64,000 bases of DNA. Origin: a virus. The stretch spans positions 62,001 through 126,000 of IMG/VR virus record IMGVR_UViG_3300017991_000005; one strand, written 5' to 3'. Positions 46,425-56,491 of this stretch are shown piece by piece. The notes under the pieces were generated by a model, which saw only the letters and a program-made list of their open reading frames with translations, was not told the DNA's origin and did not search any database. Numbering within the stretch: position 1 is the first letter of the stretch; each line of letters begins with the position of its first letter. Made by a program: the position numbers and the translations under genes.

Positions 46425-47954
46425 TCAGATAGCCGTCCCCGGATCATCCGTGAACTCGTCGTATCCGAGGATGTAGAGGTACGTCCCGTAGGAAACGCCC
46501 CCGTAGTCGTGGCACTGGTACTCGACTTGCTGGGAGTCGTCGGTCTCGACCCAGCCGGACAGCTCGGACTCGGAGTTCTCTTGGTCCCAGCCCTGGTGGG
46601 CCCCTATCTTGATGATGTCCTGGATGGCGGCGCCTCCTCCGATGGGCTGCGGATTCAGGACCGAGTAGTCCCCGGTTCTGACCCTGACACCGGCGTTCCC
46701 GTTGCCTCCCCAGGCAAAGGCGAACATATTGACCATCTTGGAGGTGGGAGGGACGACCTCGGCGAGGGAGAGGCTCGTCCACGATGCGCTGTAGGCGTAC
46801 GTGTAGCGGTGGGCGTGCCTGTACTGGGTGATGCGGCCGTGCTTGACCATGGGCAGAATCTCGAAGGGCCGCGCCGGGACGGAGCCGTCCGAGATGTTCC
46901 GGATCGCCGCGATGAACCTCCAGCACACGTAGTCCGCCAGGGCGAAGGTCGGCGACGAGAGGTCGGGCCCGGTGGCCGGGCCCTGGGTGCTGCACACGAG
47001 GGCCGGAGAGGAGCCGTCGCTCTTGCAGATGAGGTAGATGTAGAACCACTGGGGCGTCGAGACGTGGGCCCCGGCAAGGGAGTCTCCATGCGCCGGGGCG
47101 ACCACGGTGTCCACCGTTACCTGGAGGGGCGTCTGAGTGGCAAGATAGCTCACCCACACTCCGGAGGGCGCCCCGCCGGGGTACGCCCGCATGCGGCCCT
47201 GAAACACGTGGAGGAGGTAGTTATACCACCAGATTGTCCCTGTGGCCGGAGTGAAGACGAGCGTATCCGCCCGATCCATGTAGGCGCTCGCCGCGCCCTC
47301 CAGCGTGGAAACACGGCCCACGAGCAGCGGGTCCACTTGGTGTACGTGGGCGCGGTCCGCGTACTTCCCGGACGCGCCGGGTGCGCCGGGGCCCGTCTGG
47401 TCGGTGTTCGCCGGGGTTACACCGTCCGTGTTTAGCGGATGCCGGTGTGCCGAGGGCACGAAGCGCCGGGTCCCGGTCACGGAGATCGAGGCCGCGCCGT
47501 CGGCCTGGATGTCTCCCACGACGCCGGGCTCGTAGTGCCTCATGGGCCCCCGGATGTCCGTGATGTCGTCGGCGTCCACCACCACGGTCCCCGTCTCGGT
47601 TACGAGGACGAAAGCGATGGGGAAAGCCCCTTGCGGGAACGCCGGGCCGCCGAATCCGGGAGCGCCGGTGTACGGCGTGACGGGTAGCACCTGGGCAGCC
47701 CCGTTCAGCTTCTGGACCGTCCCGGAAGCGTCCAGGTACACGAGGTCGTAGCGGAAGAAGCCGGGCGCCACGGTCACGAAGGACGGGCTCGTCTGGACGC
47801 CCATGATGTAGGGGAGGGGGGTGGAGGGGTTGAAAAAGACCCCCGCGTCCACCTTGATCTGATTGAACGGAGCGATGCTCTCCGGGTAGGGGCGGAACCA
47901 GTCGGCCATCCCCAGTTCGAGCTGCTCCCTCCGAAGCGGGTCGAGTCCAGGCAT
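46425..47954 (-). CDS. Tail fibre/receptor-binding-type protein, 509 aa
   Basis: The N-terminal 130 residues (MPGLDPLRREQLELGMADWF) look like a baseplate attachment domain. Two HxH segments (PSAHRHPLN, DRAHVHQVDP) flank a Pro/Gly/Thr-rich spacer; such His pairs coordinate metal in trimeric fibres. The C-terminal half is beta-rich with Trp/Tyr. It is the last large structural gene of the tail cluster. Start follows GAGGTAAAAA. Confidence 0.68.
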   Translation of the reverse strand: MPGLDPLRREQLELGMADWFRPYPESIAPFNQIKVDAGVFFNPSTPLPYIMGVQTSPSFVTVAPGFFRYDLVYLDASGTVQKLNGAAQVLPVTPYTGAPGFGGPAFPQGAFPIAFVLVTETGTVVVDADDITDIRGPMRHYEPGVVGDIQADGAASISVTGTRRFVPSAHRHPLNTDGVTPANTDQTGPGAPGASGKYADRAHVHQVDPLLVGRVSTLEGAASAYMDRADTLVFTPATGTIWWYNYLLHVFQGRMRAYPGGAPSGVWVSYLATQTPLQVTVDTVVAPAHGDSLAGAHVSTPQWFYIYLICKSDGSSPALVCSTQGPATGPDLSSPTFALADYVCWRFIAAIRNISDGSVPARPFEILPMVKHGRITQYRHAHRYTYAYSASWTSLSLAEVVPPTSKMVNMFAFAWGGNGNAGVRVRTGDYSVLNPQPIGGGAAIQDIIKIGAHQGWDQENSESELSGWVETDDSQQVEYQCHDYGGVSYGTYLYILGYDEFTDDPGTAI

Positions 47955-47974
47955 TTTTTACCTCGCTGAAAAGC

Positions 47975-48859
47975 CTACCACCGCAGGTGGTAGAAGTAGA
48001 ACTTCCGGCCCGCGATGGGCGACCACCCGTTGAGGGTGATCCCCTTCGCCGTCCCGCCGCCCGTCGTGCTCTCATTGTACTGATCGGGCGGGATGAGGCG
48101 CTGGCCGTTGTAGTAGACCATGAGGCGCTTGGCCCCGATGGTGAAGTCGATGGGGACCGAGACCTCGGTCTCCCCGCCGACGGTCGTGTAGATGAAGTCC
48201 TCGACGATCCCGCTGGAGCCGATGAGCGAGACCCCGGAGCACCCGGCGGACTGGGCATCCTGCACGTCGAAGATGATGATCCAGGTGAACTGGAGCTGGA
48301 AGGAGTTCGTCTTGGTGATGGAGAATCCGCTCTTCCTTGCGAACATCGTGCCGGACCCGGTGGGCCCGGTGAAGAGCCCGGCCTCGGTGTAGGTGAACCC
48401 GTTGCCCTCGCCCGCACCCCAGGTGGCGACGCACTGCACCGTATTCTGGGGCTGGGTGGGCACGAAGCTCTTGCGCTGGCCCGTGGTTTGCTGGAGGTTC
48501 GTATCCGCGAGCTGGGGAGGGTTCGGAACGGCTGGGTCGCCCAGCTCGATGTAGTCGAGGGGGGAGTTCGCCACCCCGGCCGCCATGGCCGCCATGAGGA
48601 TGCGGGCCTGGGTCACCACGAGGTTCGGTCCGGGCAGGTCGGCCTCTTCCTGGACGACGACCTCCCGCTCGCCGGTGGGCTCCTCGGTTCCGGGCTTGAC
48701 GAAGATTTTCTCCACCTTCACGAAGCCCTGGGCGAAGGGCGCCTGATCGGCCTCCGTGTGGCGGCGCCGGTTCCCCTCCACCACCTCGACGGGCTTCGTC
48801 TTGGGGAACAGCCTTGCGAAGAGCCCCCTCCGGAGCCTCTTGCGTGCGTTGTCGCTCAT
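47975..48859 (-). CDS. Tail/baseplate-associated protein, 294 aa
   Basis: A basic N-terminus (KRLRRGLFARLFPKTKPVEV) precedes a mostly beta protein. The middle (EGNGFTYTEAGLFTG, TMFARKSGFSI) resembles the AG(L/I)F segments of phage tail-collar and baseplate proteins. It ends in an aromatic cluster (GRKFYFYHLRW). Position suggests a fibre-connector role. Confidence 0.6.
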   Translation of the reverse strand: MSDNARKRLRRGLFARLFPKTKPVEVVEGNRRRHTEADQAPFAQGFVKVEKIFVKPGTEEPTGEREVVVQEEADLPGPNLVVTQARILMAAMAAGVANSPLDYIELGDPAVPNPPQLADTNLQQTTGQRKSFVPTQPQNTVQCVATWGAGEGNGFTYTEAGLFTGPTGSGTMFARKSGFSITKTNSFQLQFTWIIIFDVQDAQSAGCSGVSLIGSSGIVEDFIYTTVGGETEVSVPIDFTIGAKRLMVYYNGQRLIPPDQYNESTTGGGTAKGITLNGWSPIAGRKFYFYHLRW

Positions 48860-48868
48860 CGTATTCTC

Positions 48869-49330
48869 CTATCCGATGCAGACGGCGAACCCGGCCTCTG
48901 CGGCGGCGTGGGTGATGACCACGCGGTTCACCGAGGTTTGCTGGATGTCCGACGGCTGCAAGAGCCTCCAGTTCTGGTCGAAGCACTGCACCATGCAGTA
49001 CGCGCCCAGGTTGTGGTCCACCGTCCAGATGGCGGCCCCCGGCGCGACGATGGTGGCGATGAACTTGAAGGGCGCCGGGATGCCCAGCTCAATGTGCTGG
49101 AAGATGGTCCTCCAGGCTCCGTTGAAGTAAATCTGGAAACGGACGTTCGTCTCGTCGTCGGCGAGGATGCGGGGCATCCCGTCCCTGGGGTTCGGGGGGT
49201 AGGCCGCGTCCGTCGTGATGTTGAGCTGCCCCAGAAAGCCCAGGTTGTCCCGGACGATCTTCGAGAGGAGCTGCGCCTTCGTGGCGGGCACGTCCCACAG
49301 GAAGATGGGCGTATAGGTCGGTAGCGCCAT
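48869..49330 (-). CDS. Tail-region protein, 153 aa
   Basis: A small, hydrophobic beta-rich protein (PTYTPIFLWDVPATKAQLLS). The middle (AIWTVDHNLGAYCMVQCFDQ) looks like a fibre knob. It has no named motif. It is part of the baseplate/fibre run and follows the gpI-like gene. Confidence 0.58.
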   Translation of the reverse strand: MALPTYTPIFLWDVPATKAQLLSKIVRDNLGFLGQLNITTDAAYPPNPRDGMPRILADDETNVRFQIYFNGAWRTIFQHIELGIPAPFKFIATIVAPGAAIWTVDHNLGAYCMVQCFDQNWRLLQPSDIQQTSVNRVVITHAAAEAGFAVCIG

Positions 49331-49340
49331 CCGTTTCCTC

Positions 49341-50567
49341 CTACCACACCCCGTCGTGCGGTTGCGCCGGGGTGCTGGTGATTGTCATTGTATCGCTCGC
49401 GGGGCACACGAGGGGAGCCAAGTCGTCGAGGACAATCTCCTCGAAGCCGTCGCTCCTCGAAATCTGGAGGTAGCCGTCCTCCCCCTCGATGCCGAGGTCG
49501 CCGACGTAGAAGTCCTGACCCCCATCCCAGAAGTCCTCCACCATCTCCGGACCGCACCCCGCCCCGTCCCTGGCGAAGTCGCTCACCGTGTCCGAGTCCT
49601 CGTATATGAATGAGAAGGCCCGCACGAGCACGTGGATCGGGTTCACCTCGTCCAGCCGGTCGAGGATATTCTTGACAAAAGTGGCGTCCACGACGGCGGG
49701 GGGACCGCCCCCGATGGGCACAAGGAATACGTCCAGGTCGATCCGGGCGGCGTGGTACGGGTATTCGTCGTCCACGTGGTCGTAGTCGGCCGAGACGGCT
49801 CCGGCAGGGGGAGTGGCGAAGTTCACCCGGTACGCGCCCGTGGCGTAGATGATTGAACCCGTGCCGCCCTGGTTCCCGATGAGGCCGCCCTTGCCGTCGT
49901 CCCGGAAGGTCTCCACGCCGTCGGTGATCCTGAGCGACGTGGGCCGCACCGGAGGGGACGCCAGAGTCCCCACAGGAATCGTGGTCAGTGTCTCCCCGGA
50001 CACGGCCGACACGCTGTCGAAGCGCGTCCTGGCGTAGCGGTCCTGGGCCTCGTGGACGGCTTTTTTCCACAGGGGCCACGCCGAGATGCGGTATCCGAGC
50101 ATGCGATAGAAGATGACGTACGAGATCGGTTTTCCCCTGATCTTGTTCAGCGGGACGATGGCCTGGAGGGTCTCTCGCTGGGCCTTTTCGGAGAGCCCCT
50201 CCTCAAGGGCGTGCCCCAAGGAGCGGGCCCAGATGGGGAGGAACTCCACTGGGCACCTGTCCGGGTCCCGGAGGTCTTCCAGGTTTTCCAGCTCGATGAG
50301 GTCCTCCTTGCTCTCGTTTTCCATAACCCAGAAGAGGCTCTCCAGGACAGGCTTGTATCCGGTCCTGTCCCAGATGGCCCCCGCCTCGTCCCAGAGGGAG
50401 ACCCCGCTCTCTTCCGGGTCGTCCCAGAAGTCGAGATAGGTCATGTGCCCGCTTTGCTGATCCTGCTCGATGATCTCGCGGGGAAGGAGATTGTAGAGGT
50501 CCGGCCGAGGCGTCCGGCGAACCTCACAATAGTCAGTCCCCACAACCCACGAGCTGTAGCTTCCCAT
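49341..50567 (-). CDS. gpI-like baseplate wedge protein, 408 aa
   Basis: Residues 90-165 (DRCPVEFLPIWARSLGHALE, IRGKPISYVIFYRMLGYRIS) follow the C...LPxLA..LG...RGT layout of the P2 gpI/phage tail protein I family, which joins the wedge to the tail fibres. The C-terminal 230 residues are extra and beta-rich with acidic repeats. It follows the gpJ-like gene and the fibre genes, and starts one base inside the stop of the upstream gene. Confidence 0.75.
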   Translation of the reverse strand: MGSYSSWVVGTDYCEVRRTPRPDLYNLLPREIIEQDQQSGHMTYLDFWDDPEESGVSLWDEAGAIWDRTGYKPVLESLFWVMENESKEDLIELENLEDLRDPDRCPVEFLPIWARSLGHALEEGLSEKAQRETLQAIVPLNKIRGKPISYVIFYRMLGYRISAWPLWKKAVHEAQDRYARTRFDSVSAVSGETLTTIPVGTLASPPVRPTSLRITDGVETFRDDGKGGLIGNQGGTGSIIYATGAYRVNFATPPAGAVSADYDHVDDEYPYHAARIDLDVFLVPIGGGPPAVVDATFVKNILDRLDEVNPIHVLVRAFSFIYEDSDTVSDFARDGAGCGPEMVEDFWDGGQDFYVGDLGIEGEDGYLQISRSDGFEEIVLDDLAPLVCPASDTMTITSTPAQPHDGVW

Positions 50568-51556
50568 TATCCTCTCCCTGCCCTGACCCTGTAATAGTAC
50601 CGGCCATTCGTGCGGCCGTATACGTCGAAGAACACGTCCGGCCCGTGGTAGAGCGTCGTCGGGTTCGAGAAAGCGTTGCTCCTGGCTTCCTGGAGCTCAT
50701 ACCATTCCGCCCCCTCTGAGGGGGTCCAGGTGATCCGAAAGGCTCCCGTGCTCGACTCCGGCGGCACGGAAACCACAGACGGAACCACCGGGGGGAGGAC
50801 CTCGACAGGGTTGTCCCCTTCGAGCCACGGGCCCACGTTGTACTGATTCACCCCCCTAACACGGTAGTAGTAGGTCCCGTCTGCTTTCCCCTCCACGTCG
50901 AGCTCGATCTCGGTCCCGGAGTAGACCTGCACGGCATCCTCGAAGTCCTCGTTCGTGGCCTCCTCGACCTCGTAGTAGTCCGTCAAGAAGCCCCCGCCCC
51001 AGTACACGCGGTAGTCGCCGGTATGGCTCTCCTCCGGGACCACGAGGAAGTCCGGGAGAGTAGGGACGGGCGCGTAGGCCGTGAAGTCGAAAGTCCCGGC
51101 CACGTGGTCCGTCGTGGTCGAGTCGTAGTCCATTTCGATGCGGAACCACAGGGCTCCCGTCGGGGCCCCGATGATGTCCAAGGGCACGCGGTAGTTCGAG
51201 CCGGTAGGGCTCCCGGCGGCGGGCCACGTGTACGCGGGGTCGAGCACGAGAATATCCCCATCGGTCCACGGCCCACTCTCCGAGAGGCTCCACTGGACTT
51301 TCTTGAGGGTGATCCCCATGGCCTGATCGTCGTATACCTTCCCGTACACGTCCACGATGTTCGAGATGGGCCTCTGGACCGCGCTGGTGATCCGGATGTA
51401 GGTGGTGTTCCTGGAGTCCACCCCGACCTCGGCCGCCTGGGAGGGGCCGTAGGATTTGCGCTGGTAGACCCCGAAGGTGCTCCCCCTCGCGGGACCGTAA
51501 GACTTGCGGGAGTAAATCCCGAAAGTAGCGCCTTTCGTTGTCTGGTAGTCGCTCAT
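50567..51556 (-). CDS. Fn3-like tail protein with N-terminal repeats, 329 aa
   Basis: The N-terminus has two copies of a 16-residue unit (KGATFGIYSRKSYGPA and RGSTFGVYQRKSYGPS). The C-terminal half contains two Fn3-like modules with the typical YRVYWGGGF, YYEVEEAT and YYYRVRGVN strands. Such modules decorate tail fibres or baseplates and can bind host glycans. It overlaps the gpI-like gene by one base. Confidence 0.7.
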   Translation of the reverse strand: MSDYQTTKGATFGIYSRKSYGPARGSTFGVYQRKSYGPSQAAEVGVDSRNTTYIRITSAVQRPISNIVDVYGKVYDDQAMGITLKKVQWSLSESGPWTDGDILVLDPAYTWPAAGSPTGSNYRVPLDIIGAPTGALWFRIEMDYDSTTTDHVAGTFDFTAYAPVPTLPDFLVVPEESHTGDYRVYWGGGFLTDYYEVEEATNEDFEDAVQVYSGTEIELDVEGKADGTYYYRVRGVNQYNVGPWLEGDNPVEVLPPVVPSVVSVPPESSTGAFRITWTPSEGAEWYELQEARSNAFSNPTTLYHGPDVFFDVYGRTNGRYYYRVRAGRG

Positions 51557-53575
51557 TTAGTCCGTGTCCGCGTGAATTGCCGCCGCGATGTTCTGGCCCA
51601 CGCCCAGGTCGAGCACGTGGTCCCACATGAAGTCGTGAAGGACACCCCCCTCGAACCTTCCGAGACTCCCGGCGCCCGATACGTTGAAGTCCCCGAAACC
51701 GGGTCCGGACGATTGATTCGTCCACTGGCTCGTGGTTTCCGTGAAAGCTCCGAGCCACGCCTGCATCTCGCCGGTATAGACCGGCAGGAGTGCGGGGGCG
51801 CCGAGGACTTCCGGGGTGCCCCCCACGTCCACCGTCATGGTGAAGTTCCCCAGCGCGTCGCGGGCGATCTCGATGACCATGCCGTCCAGGAGGCCGGTGG
51901 CCCCGATGGCCCCCACACTGATCGGACCATCTATCGAGGCCGAAAACGCCTCCGCCAGGACCGGGCCGTTCCTGTGGATGAGAATCCCGTACGCCCTCCC
52001 CGTCCCCTCCTTCACCATGAAAACCATTCTGTAATACTTGGAGGAGTTAGAGGAAAGGGCGGCAAGATTGGCGAGGGTGGCCCGGACTACAAACTCACCA
52101 TTCAAGCCCCATCGAGACTTGATCCCCACGCCGGTGTATGCAGCTACGACGGCCGACGGGCTCGTGCCGCCGGACCTGATCTCGCCATTTTCTTCCACGA
52201 GTTTGTAGAACACGCGGGCATTGTTCACATTGATAAAGCCGTAGTCCTGACCGGAGACCGTTCGCATGGCGATGTTGACGGGCTCCCAGAGAATTGGGTC
52301 GATCACCCCGTCCTCGAAGTCGTCGTCCAGGTCGGACAGGACGGCGATGCCCGCAGGCTTCGAGATGAGGCTTGTCTTGCCCTCACTTCCCACCCCGGAC
52401 TTCTCCGAGCACTGGGGGAACACCGGGTGCCGTGTGGGGTCGTTCAGGTCCTCGTATCGGAGGTCCACGTCCACGGCGGCGTTCGCCTGGAGATCGTAGA
52501 CCCTGTGCTTGATCGTGGCGTACTCCGAAGGAGACGAGTCGAAGGACTGCTCCACGTGGCACCCGTGGGCCCCCTCGTCCCAGATGGCCCCGGCCGTCGC
52601 TCCGAGGCGGTGGCCGCCGGAAGCGACAAAAGTCATGGGATTCACCCCGTCGAACTCGTAGCAGTCCCATCCGGTTGCTACGCCGTTATGCCCTATCAGG
52701 TAGACGAGACGGTCGCCCCCTGTGTCGTCCACGACCTCGAAAACCTGTCGGTAGTTATTTCCGGGAGCCACTTTCCATCCGGCCGGGACGAGATCATTTC
52801 GCTCCGTGATTGTCCCGGCAACCTCGTCCACCTCGTAGAGCCGCTGGAGCTGGGTCGCGCTCCCGGTGTTATACGAAAGGAGAATCCACAGCTTGTCCCC
52901 GGCCTCGAAAAAGGCCGCTTCTGCGGAATGGTCCTGGAGGTCAGCTTGATCGGAGATCGGCTGATACGCCGCCAGATTGACCCAAGCTCCCCCCGTGTAC
53001 TGTGAGATCCTAACTCCACTGGAAGTGGTATACATGGCGCCCATCATGACTCCCTTGAACGGGCACAGCTTTTTCACAGTGGCGGCAGCGGACCCAGGTG
53101 GCGACGTGAAGGGGTACGACCACACGATGGTGTTCCCCCCATTTGAGGCGCATAAAACCATGTCTCCGAGAGCCGCCCACTCGTTCACCGTCAAGCTTAC
53201 ACCCGCACCCCCGGCGTGATCCATGTAGCGCGGAGAAGGCCCGCTTTGGTGGAAGGAATACTGGATGATCCCCACACGGTCCCCGATAGGGATCGGGGTG
53301 TCCTGGTAGCTCCGGAGCACCTCGAACTGGAACTTGCCCGTCCTGGGGTTGAAAGAGACCCACCCCAGATTGGAATTTGTCGGGTGCCCGACGGGCATGA
53401 AGATGTTGCCGTTCCACACGAACACCGTTTTCTGATAGCTGTCGGCGACGGAAGCGACGCAGGCGCCGTTCTCGTCGCCAGCGACCGTGGAGGAGCCACC
53501 CTGTACGATCTTCAAGACGCTGACCGGTGTTCCGGACACGTAGAGCGGCACGAAAATTGGATGGGCAAGAGCCAT
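51557..53575 (-). CDS. Large tail fibre protein with lectin-like C-terminus, 672 aa
   Basis: The N-terminal half repeats short strands separated by turn motifs (KTVFVWNGNIF, GNTIVWSYPFTSPP, LVYLIGHNGV), as in a beta-propeller-like fold. The C-terminal third (DDFEDGVIDPILWEPVN, GLLDGMVIEIARDALGNFTM) resembles a concanavalin/LamG-type jelly roll. A receptor-binding fibre is the likely role. It lies after the gpJ-like gene and overlaps its stop. Confidence 0.65.
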   Translation of the reverse strand: MALAHPIFVPLYVSGTPVSVLKIVQGGSSTVAGDENGACVASVADSYQKTVFVWNGNIFMPVGHPTNSNLGWVSFNPRTGKFQFEVLRSYQDTPIPIGDRVGIIQYSFHQSGPSPRYMDHAGGAGVSLTVNEWAALGDMVLCASNGGNTIVWSYPFTSPPGSAAATVKKLCPFKGVMMGAMYTTSSGVRISQYTGGAWVNLAAYQPISDQADLQDHSAEAAFFEAGDKLWILLSYNTGSATQLQRLYEVDEVAGTITERNDLVPAGWKVAPGNNYRQVFEVVDDTGGDRLVYLIGHNGVATGWDCYEFDGVNPMTFVASGGHRLGATAGAIWDEGAHGCHVEQSFDSSPSEYATIKHRVYDLQANAAVDVDLRYEDLNDPTRHPVFPQCSEKSGVGSEGKTSLISKPAGIAVLSDLDDDFEDGVIDPILWEPVNIAMRTVSGQDYGFINVNNARVFYKLVEENGEIRSGGTSPSAVVAAYTGVGIKSRWGLNGEFVVRATLANLAALSSNSSKYYRMVFMVKEGTGRAYGILIHRNGPVLAEAFSASIDGPISVGAIGATGLLDGMVIEIARDALGNFTMTVDVGGTPEVLGAPALLPVYTGEMQAWLGAFTETTSQWTNQSSGPGFGDFNVSGAGSLGRFEGGVLHDFMWDHVLDLGVGQNIAAAIHADTD

Positions 53576-56490
53576 TAGAGGTCGATCTCCTTCGCAAGCT
53601 CCTCGGCGATCACACGGCCCAGGCCGCCGATTTCGAGGGCGTCTATCGGGATGTCCTTCCGGTCCGACTGCCTCCAGGCATCGTAAGAAAGCATGGGAGA
53701 TTTCCCCGCCCCCACGGGCCCGGAAGCAATCTGAGCGATGAGGTTCCCGGTCTTGTGGATGAGCTGATTCGTGGGGTAGGCCGATCCGGGCTCGCCCCAG
53801 AGCCGCCCCTCATTGTCCGCGTAGAGGTAGTGGTCGTGCCCTGGGGCTCCAGAGGTCTTCACATACCACACGAAATTCGAGTAGATGGCGACGGTTACGG
53901 GGTCCACGTAAGCCCCGACCGCCGTGGCCCAGGCGCTCGTGGGGGCGGACAGGAAGTTGAGGTATCCGATCCCGCTCGCATAGTCGAGCTGAGCCCCGGC
54001 GAAATGATCCACGTCCTCCCCGTCGAGGCGTCCCTGCCAGTTATCAAACACGTCCCGGAACCCGTCGGCGGCCCAGGCGGTGGAGAACTCGAACCGGAGC
54101 CTCCCCTTGTAGTTTCCGGCCGCGAGGATAGCAAGCCACGCCACGGTCCCGCTCGCATTGATGGTGAAACGAGTAGTCGTGCCATCCGGGGCCGGGGAGA
54201 TGTTGAAGACGGCGGCTGCTCCGCTTCCTGGCGGCGTGGTGTTCCACTTGAACGACACAAGGCCCGTCTCGTAGTCGATCTCGTTCGTGTACGTCGGGTC
54301 CACGTCCCCGCAGATGTTCCCATCCCCATCGTCGTAGGCGATGAGCTCCCCGCTGCCGTAGCCGCCCACGAGGAAGAGCCGACCCGGCTCGGCGGGCATG
54401 AGATAGTCTGGAAGAGTGAAAGAGACCGTCTGGCCGTAAGCCACGCCCCTGGGCGGCGTCTTCACGATGGGGGCGTATTCGGACACGATGTCGAGGTCCA
54501 CGAGGGTTCCGTCCGAAGAGTCGAGCGTCTCCTCCCAGGCGAGGTTGGCGATGTAGCGGGCCTCGGCGTAGATGGTCGAGCCGGTGGCGGGCGGTGAGGC
54601 GAAAGTGATGGTGAACACGCCCGTATCGTAGTCCACCGAGTTCGTTCCTCCGCTGTCGATGTCCCCCACGAAGGAGCCCTCCCCGTCGTCCGTGGCGGAC
54701 TGAGTGGGGTTGGATTGATTCGGCTCCTCGATGAGGATGGAGCCCCCCTTGATGTCCAAGCCGTCCGGCTTCACGAACTGGTCCGAGAACGCCTTGGACG
54801 TGCCGTCCCCGGTCATGGTGAGGAGCTGCTTGATCGTGCCGGTGAGGTTGTAAATCACCACCCGGTAGACCCCCTCGATGTCCTGGAGCACCTTGTAGAG
54901 CTGGGAGATCGAGAGGTCGTCGCCGGGCTTCACGAGGGCGGAGTCGAAGAACTTCTGGACCGCCGTCGTGATGGCCGAGAACACGGTGTCGGCGTAGTAG
55001 CCGTCGTAGAGGGAGACTCCGAGCTCGATGTCGAAGTGGATCACCGTGCCGTCCACCATCTCGATGGAGACCGTCTCCACACGCCTCGTAAGGAGGTGCC
55101 CCCGAAGGGCCTCCTTGAGAGCGTCCTGGGCCGTGGCGAGGTGGCCGTCGGCGTCCCGGCTCCAGACCGCGACCTCGACCGTGTTCAGCTCCGGCTTCTC
55201 CTGCTTGAGCTTCGCCGAGGCGTAGGCGGGGGCGCCGTACAGGGCGTCGATGTAGGTGGACCCCAGGGCGTCGTAGTCCTCTTTGCGGACCGCCCGGTTG
55301 TTCGCCTTGGCGACTCGCGGAGCGTAGAACTTGGCGTGGTTCAGGGTCTCGCGGGGCTCGCCCCCGCTGCCGGGCTCGTAGTTATAGAGCCGGACATTGA
55401 TCTCCTTGCCGTCGGGGAGGAACCCCCGGATGGTGGTGTCCAGCGCCCCGATGTCGAGGTTCCCCCGCGAGCCGCCCCCCACGCGGTAGGAGACGACGAC
55501 GGCCGCGCCGTCGGCAGGGATGAGCCCGGAGTCCCCGTCGCCCGCCACGACGGTGGCCCGGTCGTCGTCGTCGTACTTCACTTCGACCCGTTGCTGCGGG
55601 CCGGTGATCTGGTAAATCACGTCGATCTGGGAGAGGTTCGGAGGGGCCGACCCGTCCGCCGCCCACCCGAAGACGACGGTGGAAACGCCGTCCACGTCTT
55701 GGGTGATGATGCACTCCTCGGCCGCCCCGGTGAAAGAGTCCACGAGAAGCCACCTCGTGCCACCCACGAGAACGATGGGCGCATCCTCACTGTCCGGGTC
55801 AATGATAGCGTACAGGAGGGCGAGCTCGTAGGTCTGGCTGTCGGTCCCGTCTCCGGTGAAAAAGTCGCGCCCGTAACCGTCCCCCTCGGTGAAGATCACC
55901 GAGTCCACGATGTCCCAGACTTCCCCGGCCACCGATACCTCGATGCTTCCCTCGATCACCCCCTCCTTCGAGACATCGAACTCCTGGAAGGCCGTTCCGT
56001 CCCCCACGAAGGAGTCCTCCTCCGTGGCCCCTTCCACGAGGGAGATTAGGTTGTCCGTGGTCTCGTCGGGCCAATAGGACTTCCCGGCAGGAATGGTGTA
56101 GTCCTGGGGAACCTCGAAAATGAGGTCGTCCACTTGGAGCTGGGTCCCGCGCCGGAGGGTCACCGGGACGGCCTGGGGCGGCGTGGGGTAAGCGCGTACG
56201 GCCACCGAGGCGCTGGAGGCCGGGCGCATGGTGTAGCCCAGGGCCTTGCACAGGGCTCGGCAAGCTTCGCGCTCGTCGCACGTGTCCAGGAAAGCATTGA
56301 TGGAGAGGCGGTTGTAGTAGTACGTCCTCTGCCCGTGCATCCACGCCAGGGCGGTCAGGCACCCCTGCCCGACTCCCGCCTTGAACACGTCTTTCCACTC
56401 GGTCGGAAACCGCACCCGCACGAGCTTGTTCAGGGCCCGCAGCACCGCGTCCTGGGTGCGCTCCGTGTACGTTACTTCTGGAGACGCCAT
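53575..56490 (-). CDS. gpJ/gp6-like baseplate protein with extra beta domains, 971 aa
   Basis: Residues near 350-530 have the baseplate J pattern (VRKEDYDALGSTYIDALY, VAVWSRDADGHLAT, LTRRVETVSIEMVDGTVIHF, VQKFFDSALVKPGDDLSISQ). The N-terminus (NAFLDTCDEREACRALCKAL) fits too. Compared with P2 gpJ (about 300 aa) it has a long insertion and a 400-residue C-terminal extension with repeated GD.D.....DY.TG beta units, which may form a fibre or side spike. Confidence 0.82.
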   Translation of the reverse strand: MASPEVTYTERTQDAVLRALNKLVRVRFPTEWKDVFKAGVGQGCLTALAWMHGQRTYYYNRLSINAFLDTCDEREACRALCKALGYTMRPASSASVAVRAYPTPPQAVPVTLRRGTQLQVDDLIFEVPQDYTIPAGKSYWPDETTDNLISLVEGATEEDSFVGDGTAFQEFDVSKEGVIEGSIEVSVAGEVWDIVDSVIFTEGDGYGRDFFTGDGTDSQTYELALLYAIIDPDSEDAPIVLVGGTRWLLVDSFTGAAEECIITQDVDGVSTVVFGWAADGSAPPNLSQIDVIYQITGPQQRVEVKYDDDDRATVVAGDGDSGLIPADGAAVVVSYRVGGGSRGNLDIGALDTTIRGFLPDGKEINVRLYNYEPGSGGEPRETLNHAKFYAPRVAKANNRAVRKEDYDALGSTYIDALYGAPAYASAKLKQEKPELNTVEVAVWSRDADGHLATAQDALKEALRGHLLTRRVETVSIEMVDGTVIHFDIELGVSLYDGYYADTVFSAITTAVQKFFDSALVKPGDDLSISQLYKVLQDIEGVYRVVIYNLTGTIKQLLTMTGDGTSKAFSDQFVKPDGLDIKGGSILIEEPNQSNPTQSATDDGEGSFVGDIDSGGTNSVDYDTGVFTITFASPPATGSTIYAEARYIANLAWEETLDSSDGTLVDLDIVSEYAPIVKTPPRGVAYGQTVSFTLPDYLMPAEPGRLFLVGGYGSGELIAYDDGDGNICGDVDPTYTNEIDYETGLVSFKWNTTPPGSGAAAVFNISPAPDGTTTRFTINASGTVAWLAILAAGNYKGRLRFEFSTAWAADGFRDVFDNWQGRLDGEDVDHFAGAQLDYASGIGYLNFLSAPTSAWATAVGAYVDPVTVAIYSNFVWYVKTSGAPGHDHYLYADNEGRLWGEPGSAYPTNQLIHKTGNLIAQIASGPVGAGKSPMLSYDAWRQSDRKDIPIDALEIGGLGRVIAEELAKEIDL

Positions 56491-56491
56491 G

